Shown here: positions 1 to 12,021 of the stretch, one piece after another
Layout of the letters: each line of letters begins with the position of its first letter
How positions within the stretch are numbered: the stretch's first letter is position 1
From: Cocos nucifera
Taxonomy: Eukaryota > Streptophyta > Magnoliopsida > Arecales > Arecaceae
Assembly (NCBI GenBank): GCA_006176705.1
Contig: QRFJ01001931.1
Span: 1 to 64,000, forward strand
DNA length: 64,000 bases
Reading direction: 5' to 3'
Position numbers and translations under genes: made by a program
Notes under the pieces: model-generated
Told to the model about the DNA's origin: nothing
The model's input: only the letters and a program-made list of their open reading frames with translations
Database searches by the model: none

Positions 1-1725
1 TCCATCTGCACCAATCTTTCTCTTGAAGATCCATTTACACCCAATAGGTACTATACCTTCTGGTGGATCTACCAAGGTCCAGACTTGGTTTGAGTGCATC
101 GAGTCAATTTCTGACTGCATTGCCTCTAGCCATTTCTCGGAGTCGATATCTGATATCGCCTCGTTGTAGGTTTTGGGATCATCACCATGAGCACCATTAC
201 CTATGAGGAACATTTTCCTCTACATCCTCTGAAATAATACCTAAGTATCTTTCAGGGGGATGGGAAAACTCTTTTCCGATCTACGAGGTGGAGGAGGTAG
301 TGTTCTTATTGGCTCAACCTGATTTGGTTCCAATTGGTCCTTAGCTCGTTCTGCTTGTGAGACTTTCTCATCAAGCTTGAATCTGCTTTTCCAATGCCGC
401 TATCTTGAATAAACTATTTTTCAAGAAAGATGGCATGTCGACTCACAATCACATTGTGGTCTTCTGGAATGTAGAAATAGTATCCTAATGACTCTTTAGG
501 ATATCCTATGAATCGAGCTCTAAAGGACCTAAACTCTAACTTGTCCGCTTGTTGTCTTTTGACATGAGCCGGACAACCCCAAATTCTGAGATGACTCAGA
601 CTTGGTTTCTTACCGTGCCATATCTCATACGGTGTGGTAGGAACGGTTTTAGAGGGAACCCTATTCAGTAGATAAATTGAAGTTAACAATGAATGTCCCC
701 AAAGAAAATCAGGGAGGTCTGTGAAGCTCATCATGGATCGAACCATATCCAATAGAGTCCGATTTCTCCATTCTGAAACCCCGTTGAGTTGAGGTGTTCC
801 TGGTGGAGTCCATTGAGAGACTATGCCATTTTCCTTGAGATAGTCTAGGAATTCCCGGCTAAGGTATTCACCTCCTCGATCTGATCGAAGAACCTTAATG
901 GGTTTTTCCAGTTTGTTTTTCTACTTCATGTCTGAATTCTTTGAACTTTTCAAAAGCTTCAGACTTGTGTCTCATAAGATACACATACCCATACCTAGAC
1001 AGATCATCGGTAAAGGTAATGAAGTAGACAAAATTGCCTCTAGCCGGCACATCAAATGGGCCGCACACACATCAGTATGTACTAGGGCAAGGAGATCTGT
1101 GGCCCTCTCCCCATGTCCAACAAAAGGGAGTTTAGTCATTTTGCCTTGAAGACAAGATTCACAAGTTGGATATGACTCGGAAGTCAATGGACTCAATAGC
1201 CCATTTTTCTCCAATTTGTTGATCCTATCTTCTGCTATATGACCTAATCTCAGGTGCCATAGATATCTGTCGTTTGGACTATCCCTAGGTCGTTTGGCAT
1301 TCACGTTTTGCTCGATAGTTAGAACAGGTACATCAATATGTAGCTGATAAAGACCATTAATAAGGAAACCATTTGCAATTTTATTTCTTTCATAAAGAAT
1401 GTTACAATGGTCCTTAAAGAAGGTGAATCACATAACCTTCTTGTGCTAAGCATGAAACAGAAATCAAATTCCTGCTAGCTGCAGGCACATAATAACAGTC
1501 TTTCAAAACTAAGTCTAAACCAGATGGTAATCGAAGAGGGTATGTTCCCACGGCTACTGCAGCAACTCTTGCTCCATTACCGATGCGTAGGATCATGTCT
1601 CCATCCCTCAGCCTCCTGCTATCCTCAAGACCCTGCATAGAAGTGCACAGATGAGCACTAGAACCAGAGTCAAGCACCCAACTGGATGCAGAAGAAACCG
1701 TAAGGTTAGACTCAATAACGAGCAT
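1..1725 (-). pseudogene. Copia pol fragment of C1: protease, integrase, start of RT
   Basis: Broken polyprotein. Protease at 1725-1414 shows the aspartic-protease active site as DSGSSAH, followed by the usual LISVSCL stretch. GAG-pre-integrase at 1304-1130 has WHLRLGH and CESCLQGK, the zinc-binding HHCC remnant. The integrase C-terminal part at 752-414 contains LLNRVPSKTV, TPYEIWHGKKP and RFIGYP. The first RT block lies at about 110-1 (TLVDPPEGIVPIGCKWIFKR). Frameshifts separate the pieces and the catalytic part of integrase around 760-970 is interrupted. RT catalytic motifs and RNase H lie outside the window. No function is expected. Confidence 0.9.
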
Positions 1726-2567
1726 ACCTCCAGAAGGACCTTCCTTCTTGTTCTTCAGGGTGGCCAGGTAAGTAGGGCAGTTCCGCTTCCAATGGCCGTC
1801 GCTGTTGCAATGGAAACACTTTCCTTTGACATCGGCCTTCTTCTTCGGCTTCTGCCTTCTTCTTCTTTGATCCTTCCACCTTTTGCTTTTTCACAGACTT
1901 CTTTTTCTTTCCATAAGACTTTCTTTTGGAAGAAGTCCGTTCCATAGCAAGAACTGAGCCTTTAGAACCTTTCATAGAAAGCTCAGCGGTAACCAGCATA
2001 TTCATTAACTTCGGCCAAGGAATTTTGAAGTTTATGCATGTGGTAATTCATGATGAATTGCCCATATGCATCAGTCAAGGATTGCAGAATAATATCATTC
2101 TGCAGGTCCAAGTCCAACTTCACACCGAGCTTCTCAAGCTCTTCCATGTCCTTGATCATTGTCAGACAGTGATCTTGGACTGACTGCCCATCACGCATCT
2201 TAGCCTTAAAAAGTCATTTCGTGACTTGATATTTGGCTGCGCGACTCTGTTCACCAAACATCTCCTGCAGGTGAGCCAACATTTGGCGAGCAGTCCCGAT
2301 ATCTTCATGTTGGCGCTGGAGCTCATCAGACATCGAGCCCAACATGTAATATCTGGCCTTATTATCTTCGTCTAATCCATTTTTCCAGAGACGCTCTCTG
2401 TTCAACAGGATGGACGGGCTGGTAAGGTGGGAGGGTCCTGGTCCAAAACATGGGTTAACTTCTCGAACCCAAAATAATTTTGTAGTTCCTGAGCCAATCT
2501 TTATAATTGGGTCCAGTCAGTCTATGTGTGTGTCCAGGATACGTGCCAATGGGTTGGACGCAGACAT
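1726..2567 (-). pseudogene. Copia gag of C1 (nucleocapsid and capsid-like protein)
   Basis: The start is taken at the ATG on 2567-2565, which opens MSASNPLARILDTHRLTGPN, the normal N-terminus of copia gag; it lies about 1.9 kb after the primer site. Downstream pieces include MLAHLQEMFGEQSRAAKYQV (about 2280-2220) and MIKDMEELEKLGVKLDLDLQ (about 2160-2100), the UBN2-type gag core, then a lysine-rich stretch and a zinc knuckle with HWKRNCP-like residues near 1800. At least one stop near 2457 and several frameshifts break the frame. Role when intact: RNA packaging into virus-like particles. Confidence 0.85.
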
Positions 2568-4431
2568 TTTCCTGTAGAGAGTCAAAGATTCTAGTTAGAT
2601 ACTGTAATTTTGACTTGACCAATTTATTTTAGGGATTTTATTTTTAAACAAATTAGCTCCCACTATTTTCTCGGATCCCTACACTCCCTCTGTAGAGATG
2701 CAAAAATCTCCACGATTAATGATTTCTAGTGGGTGGTGCGGTCTCACCAACTGACTCATCACCTCACCTAACAGTTATTGGTGATGGGTTAGCCAATGAG
2801 TGAACAACTCTTGTTCAATGATTCTCTAATCATGGTGCACCCAAACTTGGTCTCTAATTCATGAATCTCACCGTATCCGGAATATTGATCCACTCCTTAG
2901 TTAAGTCAGACCCACCATTTGCATAGACTGGGTTCCTAATTGAGTCTCTCACCGTATCCGGAAATATTGAGCCCAACTCATCCTCCAGCCCATAGCATCC
3001 AATGCCTAATAGACATGGTTGCATCTTTCCCGGTGCAACTGAGCCACTGTATCCAGCCGAGAACAATCAACCCCGGAAAGGGCCCGCACATCTACAATGG
3101 TGGAAGACCTCAGACTTAATCTTTTCTTAGGGAGAATTGATTCAGGTCTCATTAAACTAGACTTGGCTTAGTCATAACAATTATGACTAACCTAGTGGCA
3201 TGGGTTAGCTCGGATTATTGACCACCTCAGATCAGAACTGTGTCAACAGATATGGCCAGGTAAGTGAGACCGGTGGAAGGAATATGCCATTAACTCGTAC
3301 AAGAATGCATTCAGGTCGAGTAGCTTCCAATTAAAAATCCAGTCGGTCGTATGTGCCAAACTTACCTTAGACACCAAATTGTTGAGTCAGAACCAATTGG
3401 GTTAGCCTACAATCCAGACTCTAACCTCTGAGCCTAATTAGGTCTTGCTTGATCGTGACTCGATCTTGACCCAGACTTAATCCTATTAGGCTGGTCAATT
3501 TAAGCATTGTTGATCCCATCTAACCAACTCTTGATTCGGTTTGATCAACCGCTTAGACCTAATTGAGCTACCCAAGCCCGAACCCAGTATTATGAATATG
3601 TCTTAGATCTGAAATTCTCAATTTTAGACCTAATTAATATTCCATAAACTTAATTCTTAATTAAGTAGGGTTCATAAACAAAATATGCACAATAAATCCT
3701 AGGGTTTCAGGATCTAGGGTTTTGCAGAAAGTAAGTTTTGGGTTTCTGATTAAGGACGAACACGCAGCACCCCTACACATCATAAGAACACCCCATCGAA
3801 TGGGAAGAGAGGGCCTTTAAACCCTTCTTCGTTCTTATGACCGGACGGCCAAGAGGAACGCCTTAATCAGGAACATGTCAATACTACAAAACAATATTTA
3901 GAGATCTATATCATATATCTCATATACAAATTAGATCTAATCATGGCATATTTTGCATACATCTCATGTATCATAATCATGCATATTTTCAGATCTAAAT
4001 TATCTCATAATAATCTAAAAAATTAGATTTAAATTGATCTAATCAAAATAAATTCTAATCTAGACAATTATGTAGAACTATTTCTACAACTAGTCTAGAC
4101 ATGCATCAATCATATCTCATATGATATTTAAAAATTAAATAATTTTTATTTGCTATTTTTTAGATGTTATTATAATACTTATAATATCAAAAAATAGTAA
4201 ATAAAAAGATCTAAAATATGATTTAATCAGATTAAATCAAAAATGCAAGACTATTCTATAGAACTATTCTATTCTAGAACTAGTCATGCATATCTTCTAA
4301 TCTTAGATCCAAATCATTTAATTTTAATTTTTTCTGATTTCAGATCTGATCACATCTCATGTGACATCTGAAATCACTTTTTTTCTAATTAAAATAAATT
4401 TAAAATCAGATCTAAATAATTTTAGAACCAT
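2568..4431 (-). other. C1 untranslated leader
   Basis: About 1.9 kb between primer site and gag ATG with no convincing coding sequence. The half nearest the primer site (about 3600-4430) is very AT-rich with many AGATCT/TAGATC-type words. The short ORF at 2854-3066 resembles nothing I know. Confidence 0.6.
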
Positions 4432-4444
4432 GGCTCTGATACCA
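4432..4444 (-). promoter_or_regulatory. C1 primer binding site (tRNA-Met)
   Basis: The minus strand reads TGGTATCAGAGCC, complementary to the initiator tRNA-Met 3' end used by most plant copia elements. It lies 2 bp inside the LTR end. Confidence 0.92.
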
Positions 4445-4446
4445 GT

Positions 4447-6736
4447 TGAAGGAAAATCCTGATTTTCCGGTCCAGGTTCGTTCAGATCTGATCAGATCAA
4501 GAGATATATTTCAAAAATTTTTCTCTTGATCTCAATCAGATCTTGATATGTTTTAGATCTGAATTCTTATTATTTTAATAAATAAAATAAAATATTAAAT
4601 TAAATCAAATTTAATTTACCTGATTTGGGTAATCCTATTACCCTGTTGATGATCCTGTTTGCAGCGGAAGGTTCTGGATCTAGCCACGCAAGCGCCTGGC
4701 CTCTACCGGTATCCACTCAGGGTTGGATCTGGAGATCCTCTTCTTCTCTATCACACCTCCAAAAATCAGATCTGGATCTGATCTGGAGGATCTTCAAAAC
4801 TCTTTTGAAGATCAGCAGTCGTCCTTTGCAGCAGCGCAGCCTTCTTGCTTTTTGATCGCCTTTCTTTGATCTGAATCGCACCAACCAAGGTCCAAAACTC
4901 CTTTTGGACGTGGAGAGCAAGGGGAGAAGAGACTATGGCATGGAGAAGGAGGGGAGAGGCAGCCTTGGGGCATGGGAAACTTTGATCTCATTATCTTCAT
5001 CTTAAATTTTGAGTTGGGCGCAGGGTCTTATTTATAGACTAAGCTGTGATCCAACTCCTCTTCTTCCCAACCAATCACAACTCTTTGTGAAATCAGATCT
5101 AAATCTGATTGGTGGGAATAGAGTCCCCTGGATTCCTCCTTAGAGGGCGCCTAAGACCAGTCAAAGTTGGTTCTTAGGAGAACTCTAATTGGAATCCAAA
5201 AAGGAGATGGAGTCCTTGTCCAACAAGGACTCCTAGGCGCCTCCAACTTGGGCACACGCCAAGGGTGGCGTGCGCCCTCCTCCTTGCCAGGTTCTGGCAG
5301 GGGGACAGGCCCCCACCAGCTCTCCAATAGGTGCATGACATGTGGTCAAAAGTCAAAGTGTCAATGGTCAACATTTGACCAGTCAAAGGTAGACTTTTGA
5401 CCAAAGTCAAAGAACAAGAAATGGCAGGTGACCAAAAATGGCAGGTAATGTCTTACAAAATAAGACAACCTTTCTTGACTTGGACAACCTCCAGTCAGAC
5501 CATATGAAGGCCTCTGATTGAGCACAAACTCCTTTGGCTCAGTCAGGACAACTTATTTATGATAGTAAAAGAAGAACGTTAGGTTCAATCGAGTGCTAGC
5601 ACGATTTCCTTGAACCTAATTGAATCTCATTCAGATCAATTGAACTAGATCAGTTCAATTGATGATCACCAGATTCAAACCCTTGTTTGTGTGACCCAGT
5701 TAGGTTCAGTTCTGTATGGTAATGGGATATGTCATGATCTCTATCATCGACATCATCGAAACTCCTTTCGATGGATCAGAACTCTTCTGATTCGAACAGC
5801 TAGAATGATCGATCATCTAAATCATTCTAATTGCTCCCAAAATCCACCAGTGACACCTAGCAGTATATGGTGGCAACCCATCAGAGCTGAATGCGAACCT
5901 CTTGGTGCAGCTACCTGTGTGATTCAAGTTCTTCTATCTTGAGCCCCGATCAGATTAGGGTTAAGGTGAACTCGTCAAACCCTAGTCTCTGTCATATGAT
6001 GTAATCATTCGATTCGAGTCCAATGTGAAAATCTAAATAGAAACTCTTTCTATTATTTCACTCTACCATGGCCATGGATTTCTGGACTTGATTCTCATGA
6101 TCATCATAGGGCTGCTCCTCTACCACCGAGGTAGATAGATTCCATCTTGATGCAATCCAGTTCCTACAATGAACATGTCATAGCCAACATACACCTCAGG
6201 GTTCCATATGGCTAGGAGACCGAGTAATGGTGTAGTCAAACTATAACACCCTCAAGGTGAACTGCCGATGCATCTCAGGTCAAAGAACCAGACACACACT
6301 ACTGCAGCATCGAGTCAGTCATTGACGAGAAGGTAGACTCCCTAATGACTACTCGAGGTGGTCACGCTCAGTGCCCTCGTTCTCTAACGAGTACCTGTAC
6401 TCTTACTCTGGTGTCTCCACACCGTAGACTCAAGACTCATCTACTAAAGAGAAGCGATTGTACACCAACCTTCCGGATCAATCACCATCCTCGTGTTGAT
6501 CCTATGGTTAGGAGTAATTTATGAGTTAATAATGATTATTTATGTCTTAAATTTTTAACTCATGAAAATATGAATTATCATTACCATTAACTCAAAGGAT
6601 GTATCACAGACACTAAATACACATATGTGATAGAAAATAACCCATTTATTGATTTTAGTCAAAATTACAATTTTGCCCCTAGAAGTGTTTTACAAGTGTC
6701 AGCCAATTCTGGCTTCTAGGGCACATATATCTAACA
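4447..6736 (-). repeat. C1 5' LTR (2.29 kb)
   Basis: On the minus strand it starts TGTTAGATATATGTGCC and ends CCTTCA directly before the primer site. It matches 27486-29777 end to end in inverted orientation, which fixes both boundaries. At 2290 bp it is long for a copia LTR. ORFs inside it (for example 5151-5410 and 5691-5942) recur in the other LTR but have no coding signature. Confidence 0.93.
5029..5036 (-). promoter_or_regulatory. TATA box of C1 5' LTR
   Basis: TATAAATA on the minus strand, about 1.7 kb into the LTR, conserved at the same place in the partner LTR (29182-29189). It probably sets the U3/R boundary. Confidence 0.6.
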
Positions 6737-7470
6737 CAAACCACCTGACCGATCTTGAAGAGACCTTAGGTGTACTCAGAAAGCACAAGATGAAGCTGAA
6801 TCCGACCAAATGCGCCTTTGGTGTGACCTCCAAAAAATTTCTTGGGTTTATGGTGTCGAGATGCAGAATTGAGGCAAACCACCAGAAAATCCGAGCCATT
6901 CGAGAAATGACCATTCCAAAGTCGATCAAGAAAGTTCAGCATCTAGCTGGGAAGGTGGCATCCCTAAATCACCTCATCTCAAGGTCGGTCGAATAATGCA
7001 TGCCCTTCTTCGAGATTCTCAGGCGATTGAAGGACTTCTATTGGACAGCGGAGTATCAACAGGCATTCGAGGAGCTTAGAAACTACCTCGAGATGCCCTC
7101 ACTGCTAGCAAAGCCCGAACCCAAAGAAGAATTGTTCCTGTATCTAGATATCTCCCTGATGGCCCTGGCAATAGTTCTGATCAAGGAAGAAGAAAAGATG
7201 CAGCGACTGATCTACTACGTGAGCCGAGTCCTGAGGGACACGAAGACCAGGTACTCTAGGTTAGAAAAACTAACTTACTATCTTCTAATTGCTGCCAGGA
7301 GGCTTCGACCTTATTTTCAGGAGCACACCATAATGGTCCTCATAGACCAATCAATAAGAGCAGTCTTCCACCAAGCAAATGCTTCTAGAAGAATCGCAAA
7401 ATGGGCAATCGAGCTCATAGAGTTTGACATCAACTACCGGCCTAGGCCATTGATCAAGCCCAGATACTAG
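6737..7470 (+). pseudogene. G1 pol: RT thumb and gypsy RNase H
   Basis: Continues the RT broken at 29778. NHLTDLEETLGVLRKHKMKL and NPTKCAFGV, then FLGFMVSR, are the end of gypsy RT. An in-frame stop at about 6994 precedes CMPFFEILRR. The RNase H shows ELFLYLDIS, YYVSRVLRDTKTRYSRLEKL and RRLRPYFQEH. Except for the stop, the frame is open for about 730 bp, so this copy is only moderately decayed. The residue before CMPFF is usually lysine in this family, so the stop looks like a single substitution. Confidence 0.9.
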
Positions 7471-8173
7471 TTGATTTTGTGCTAGAATGCACCATTCCAA
7501 TTGAAGCCCAGCTTGAATCGAGTGGGACCGGACCAGAGCAAGGCCGAACTCCGATGAAGCCGAGCTGTCGTAGCCGAACCTCCTCGAAGAGAGTGCCTAC
7601 CTCCTTTAAGGTTTCTGGGCTCTGCACGTGGATGGTTCATCCAACTCTGCTGGAGCTGGTGTGGGGCTGGTGTTGGTCAGCCCCGAGGGAGTCGTCGTCG
7701 AGTACGCACTGCATCTCGAGTTCCCCACGACCAACAACGGGGCCGAATATGAAGCGCTGATCATTGGATTAAAGATAGCAAGGGAATTAAAAGTAGATCG
7801 ACTTCAAGTCTACAACGATTCCCAACTGGTGGTTGGTCAAGTTGGCGGTGGCTACGAGACACGAGAGGAAAGCATGGTGAGGTACCTCGGGAAAGTGAAG
7901 AATTTAATTCTGGCCTTCGAAAGTTTTGGCATTCAGCACATCCCGAGGGTGGAAAATACAAGAGCCGATCTTCTCTCCAAGTTGGCCACTTCAACCCCGG
8001 CCAAACTGCTCAAAGAAGTATTTTTGGAAACTTTGAAGTGCCCGACCATAGAGAAATCTCAGGCCATCCTGCAGATGGAATTCAAGCCCAGCTGGATCGA
8101 TCCATTGATCGCCTATCTTGAAGAGGGGGTCCTTCCCCACGATCGAAAAGAAGCTCGGAAGCTCAGGAATTAG
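7471..8173 (+). pseudogene. G1 pol: archaeal-type RNase H
   Basis: After a short linker, HVDGSSNSAGAGVGLVLVSP opens a ribonuclease H fold, with NNGAEYEALIIGLKIARELK and YNDSQLVVGQVGG carrying the expected acidic residues, and HIPRVENTRADLLSKLAT as the last acidic block. It is open from 7628 to 8173 (181 aa), the best preserved coding block of G1. Tat-lineage gypsy elements carry this second RNase H besides the usual one. An in-frame stop at 8171 separates it from integrase. Confidence 0.88.
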
Positions 8174-9324
8174 GCCTCCCGCTACGTCTTATACGAAGGT
8201 AGGTTGTATAAGTGGTCGTACTCCCTCCCGTTGCTGAGATGTCTTCGACCTTCGAAGGCCGACCTCACACTATGGGATGTGCATGAGGACTCTACGGAAG
8301 TCACGTAGGAGCCAGGTCCCTATCGCAAAAACTACTCTGGTAGGGGTACTATTGGCTGACCTTATTTCGTGATTCTATGGAATACGTAAAGAGGTGCGAC
8401 TGCTGTCAGAAGAATGCCAGCGTGCAGAGGTAGTCGGCATCCGAACTCACTCCGCTCAGCTCACCTTGGCCATTTGCGCAGTGGGAAATGGATATACTCA
8501 GCCCCTTTCCAACGGCATCTGGGTAGCGGAAGTTCCTCCTGGTCGCAATCGACTACTTCACCAAGTGGGTCGAAGCCGAACCACTCACGAAGATTACCGA
8601 GGCCAAGGTACAGGACTTCGTCTGAAAGTCACTAGTCTGTCGGTTTGGCTTACCTCGAACCCTCATAACTGATAATGGGCGTTAGTTCACTAGGGCAAGG
8701 TTCGTCGGGTTCTACGAAGGACTAAACATCTCCCACCGCTTTACATCGGTGGCTCACCCACAGGCCAATGGGGAAGCTGAGATAACCAATTGGATCCTAT
8801 TGCAAGGAATCAAAGCGAGGCTCGATAGGGCAAAAGGGGCTTGGGTGGACGAACTCTACCATATCCTCTGGGCATACCGAACTACTCAAAGGGTGCCGAT
8901 CGGAGAAACACCCTTCGCCTTGGCCTTTGGTACTGAGGTAGTTATCCCGGTCGAGCTCAAGCTCCTGTTTGCATGAGTCGTGGGCTTCAACGAGCGGCAC
9001 AACCCTCAGAACCTTAGAGTCAACCTCGACCTTTTGAATAAAAAAAGGGAGGAAGCTCGCATCCGGATGGCGGCCTACAAACGGAAGGTGGCTCGGTACT
9101 ATAACTCCAGGGTTAAAAACAAGACGTTCAAAGTGGGGGACTTAGTGCTCTGGCGAGCTGCTGTCACTCAGCCTTAGAGTCAAGGAAAGCTTGCCCCAAA
9201 CTGGAAAGGTCCGTATGAGGTGATGGAGGTCATTCGACCTAGAACTTATCACTTGAAGGAACTCAGAGCGATAGTACTTCTCCGACCTTGGAACTCAGAA
9301 AACCTAAGGATGTATTATCAGTAG
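8174..9324 (+). pseudogene. G1 pol: integrase
   Basis: Pieces in shifting frames: YVLYEGRLYKW, a zinc-binding region near 8390-8430, then the catalytic core with AIDYFTKWVEAEPLTKI (about 8550), ITDNG (about 8670) and HPQANGEAE (8757-8780), giving the D, D and E of the DDE triad. Open pieces follow at 8749-8976 and 8980-9177, ending with KGPYEVMEV and a final stop at 9322-9324 after NLRMYYQ. I see no chromodomain, in line with Tat. Multiple stops make it inactive. Confidence 0.88.
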
Positions 9325-9514
9325 ACTTCCTTTAAAAACTCCTTCGCTCTGCATTATTGATTTCTGGTACAAGGATTATGTGATGGCAGAAAAGAAATGG
9401 GCGAAAGTGGCCCGTTAGGAATAGAAGGAGAATCTCATCCTAGCGCAAGCAAGTCGAAGACCTCTAAACCTCGACTGCAAGAGATAAGATCTCCCCCGGG
9501 TCAACCTCGGCCGT

Positions 9515-10445
9515 GGGAAATAAAACCTTTCCAAAGTCGAAGGCCTCATTCACCTTAGACGAGATGGGGGGAGAGGCTCGGACGACGGTCCACTTGTTCC
9601 CCCACAGCCTATTAGGAACAGGAGGAGGACCTCATCCTAATGCGAGCAAAGTCGAAGGCCTCGTTCACCTTAAACGAGATGGGGGGAGAGGCTCGGACGA
9701 TGGTCCACATGTGCCCCCACAGCCCGTTAGGAACAGGAGGAGGACCTCGTCCTAATGCGAGCAAAGTCGAAGGCCTTATTCACAAAGGATGAGATGGGAG
9801 GAGAGGCTCGGACGACGGTCCGCATGTGCCCCCACAGTCCGTTAGGAATAGGAGGAGGACCTTGTCCTAACGCGAGCAAAGTTGAAGGCCTCATTCACCT
9901 TAGACAAGACAGGGGAGATGGACGACAGTCTGAATGTGCCCCCATAGCCCATTAGCAACAGGAGGAGAATCTCATCCTAACACGAGCAAAGTCGAAGGCC
10001 TCGTTCATAAAGGACGAGATGGGGGGAGAGGCTCGGACGACAGTCTGCATGTGCCCCCAGCCCGTTAGAAATAAGAGGAGGACCTCATCCTAATGCGAGC
10101 AAAGTTGAAGGCCTCGTTCACCTTAGACGAGATGGAGGGAGACAGACAATGGTCCGAATGTGCCCCCACAGTCCATTAGGAACAGGAGGAGAACCTCATC
10201 CTAACATGAGCAAAGTCGAAGGCCTCGTTCACCTTAGACGAGATGGGGGAGAGGCTCGGACGATGGTCCAAATGTGCCCCCACAGCCCATTAGGAATAGG
10301 AGGAGAACCTCATCCTAATGCGAGCAAAGTTGAAGGCCTTATTCACCTTAGATGAGATGGGGAGAGACGGACGATGGTCCGAATGTGCCCCCATGGCCCA
10401 TTAGGAACAGGAGGAGAACCTCATCCTAATGCGAGCATTCGCATC
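9515..10445 (+). repeat. Tandem repeat in G1 between pol and 3' LTR (about 109-117-bp unit)
   Basis: About eight copies of a unit containing TTAGGAACAGGAGGAGGACC, then CTAATGCGAGCAAAG and GAGATGGGGGGAGAGGCTCG. Copies of the TTAGGAAYAGG word fall near 9611, 9728, 9843, 9952, 10067, 10176, 10289 and 10398. Unit length is not a multiple of three and the short ORFs across it (9513-10355) change frame, so I read it as non-coding. An analogous array stands at the same place in G2. Confidence 0.85.
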
Positions 10446-10960
10446 AACCTCGGCCAAAATAGATAGGATCTCTCCTGAGCGACCGTGTCAACCTCAACTG
10501 GAGAGCTTCAACTTCAACCTTGGTTAGAGAAGATCTCTCCCGAGCGGTCGAGACAACCTCGGCCAGAGATAAGATCGAAGACAATCTCATCCTAATGCGA
10601 TCGCCCGCACCAACCTCGGCCAAAGGAGATAAGATCTCCCCCGAGTGACCAGGCCAATCTCGACTGGAGAGCTTTAACTTTGACCTCGGCTAGAGATAAG
10701 ATATCTCCTGAGCATCCGTATTAACCTTGGCTATTGGAGACAACATCACCCTCGAGGAGCTCAACCTTCGACTTCGATCACAGCGGATGAAGCCTCCCTC
10801 AACCTTGGTTGGAGATGGGATCTCCCCCAGGCTTCAACTTCAATATCAACTTTAGCTGGAGTTGAGATCTCCCTCGAGTTTCGATCTAAACCAGCATGGA
10901 GTCCAGAAGAAGACTTCGACAGTCACCTTTCCTGCACTCCCTTCCTTCGAGTTTCAAACT
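10446..10960 (+). repeat. Degenerate repeats in G1 3' spacer
   Basis: Loosely repeated phrases such as CAACCTCGGCCAAA, GATAAGATCTCCCC and GAGCTTCAAC. Non-coding. I find no antisense ORF here, unlike in G2. Confidence 0.6.
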
Positions 10961-10978
10961 CGAGAGTGGGGGAGCTAG
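10961..10978 (+). promoter_or_regulatory. G1 polypurine tract
   Basis: CGAGAGTGGGGGAGCTAG lies immediately before the 3' LTR and would prime plus-strand DNA synthesis. Confidence 0.75.
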
Positions 10979-12021
10979 TGTTGGGGATAAACCTTGCTCC
11001 TGCCGAAGTCTAGTTCGATGCTCAGCCTAATGTAACCAGTAGCCATGGAAGAGCTTCAGCAGACGGGTCTTAGCCAAACCCTTACAGCCAATCGAACTAC
11101 TTAGCGATCGAGCTCCTTGGACTCCCAGCAGTCGGACTTTAGCCGAACCCCCAGCGGTCGAGCTTCTTCAAACTCGTTCAGTCGATCGATCTACTTAGTG
11201 GTCGAGCTCCTTCGAACTCCCAGCGTCGGGATCGAACCCCTTCAGTCGGCTAAACTACTTAGCGATCGAGCTTCTTAGACTCCCAGCAGTCGAACTTTAG
11301 CCAAACTCAACCACCGAGCTTCAGTCAGACTCCCATAAGAGTTGAACTGTCTCCTCATTGTTCCAGCCAGGCGCCTACGGGAGCCAAACTCCCTCCAAGC
11401 TTCCTCTCCAGTCAAATTTCTTCAGGGGTCGGACTTCTACCGATCGAGCTCCTACCGAACTCCCCAGCGATCAAGCCTTAGCCATGTACCTCCACCCAGA
11501 TGCCTACGAGAGCCGAACTCCTTCCAAGCTTCCTCTTCAGGAGTCCGAACTCCTCCAAAATGAGCACACGTCGAAGCCCTTCAACCCTTCAGTATCGAGA
11601 CAGCTGTAGCTATCACCATCAGTCCACCGCAAGCGACAACAATCCGCTATCAGGCGGCAATGGCTGTCACCATCAACCCACTGCAAATGGCACCTTCCCG
11701 TGAGACTGACTCCATCGGACCTCGAGCGATCCGCCAGCACACGGCTATAGCTGTCATCATCAAGCTCCGCTATAAAAAGGACCCTCCAGATATGCAATCT
11801 CTAATCTCTGATCTCTAAGCTCTCCTCTTCTTCTCCAAGCTCCAAAACTCATTCTCGAGCACTCTATTCCTATTGGCCAGAGCTGACTTGATCGTCGGAG
11901 GGTCTTGCCGGAGCCACCCCCCACTGACTCCAAATGAAACTTTATTTTGCAGGTCCCCGATAGCAACCTCATCGGCCTCCACTCCAGTGGATTTCGACAA
12001 CGATCAGATTCTGCGTCAACA
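10979..12021 (+). repeat. G1 3' LTR (1.04 kb)
   Basis: Starts TGTTGGGGATAAACC and ends GCGTCAACA, with short inverted ends TGTTG/CAACA. It matches 32793-33862 (reverse), with roughly 10% differences in the first 100 bp that I compared by eye. It is followed by CATAT (12022-12026), the target duplication. Small ORFs at 11342-11703 are incidental. Confidence 0.9.
11771..11779 (+). promoter_or_regulatory. TATA box of G1 3' LTR
   Basis: TATAAAAAG, conserved in the partner LTR at 33036-33044 (minus). Confidence 0.6.

Larger units (their letters stand above)
1..6736 (-). mobile_element. Copia element C1, 5' part (5' LTR to reverse transcriptase)
   Basis: Ty1/copia retrotransposon read on the minus strand: 5' LTR 6736-4447, tRNA-Met primer site, leader, gag, protease, integrase and the start of reverse transcriptase, running off the left edge. 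Copia domain order (integrase before RT) is seen directly. The LTR outer end abuts a gypsy RT at 6737, and the flanking CAAAC matches CAGAC at the other C1 end (29778-29782, reverse), so both are ends of one insertion into G1. Its two LTRs look more alike than those of G1, as expected for the innermost element. Confidence 0.9.
6737..12021 (+). mobile_element. Gypsy element G1, 3' half (RT end to 3' LTR)
   Basis: Ty3/gypsy element of the Tat type: second half of RT, gypsy RNase H, a second archaeal-type RNase H, integrase, a long repeat-rich spacer, polypurine tract and 3' LTR. The dual RNase H is the known hallmark of the Tat lineage. The 5' half lies at 29778-33862 on the minus strand. C1 sits between them (duplicated CARAC). 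The outer LTR end is followed by CATAT, matching CATAT outside the 5' LTR. Confidence 0.9.

Noticed and set aside
4432..4444. Possible tRNA gene hits at TGGTATCAGAGCC sites
   Set aside because: These are 13-base primer binding sites next to LTRs without any tRNA fold.
5151..5942. ORFs inside the C1 LTR (61-83 aa), repeated in inverted form at 28263-29068
   Set aside because: They recur only because the LTR is repeated; overlapping frames on both strands are open and no domain is visible.
9513..10355. In-frame repeated peptide (MCPHSPLGTGG type)
   Set aside because: Unit lengths of 109-117 bp change frame between repeats; a translated tandem repeat, not a repeat protein.
9515..10445. Possible CRISPR-like array
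   Set aside because: Repeats are contiguous with no unique spacers and the DNA is eukaryotic.
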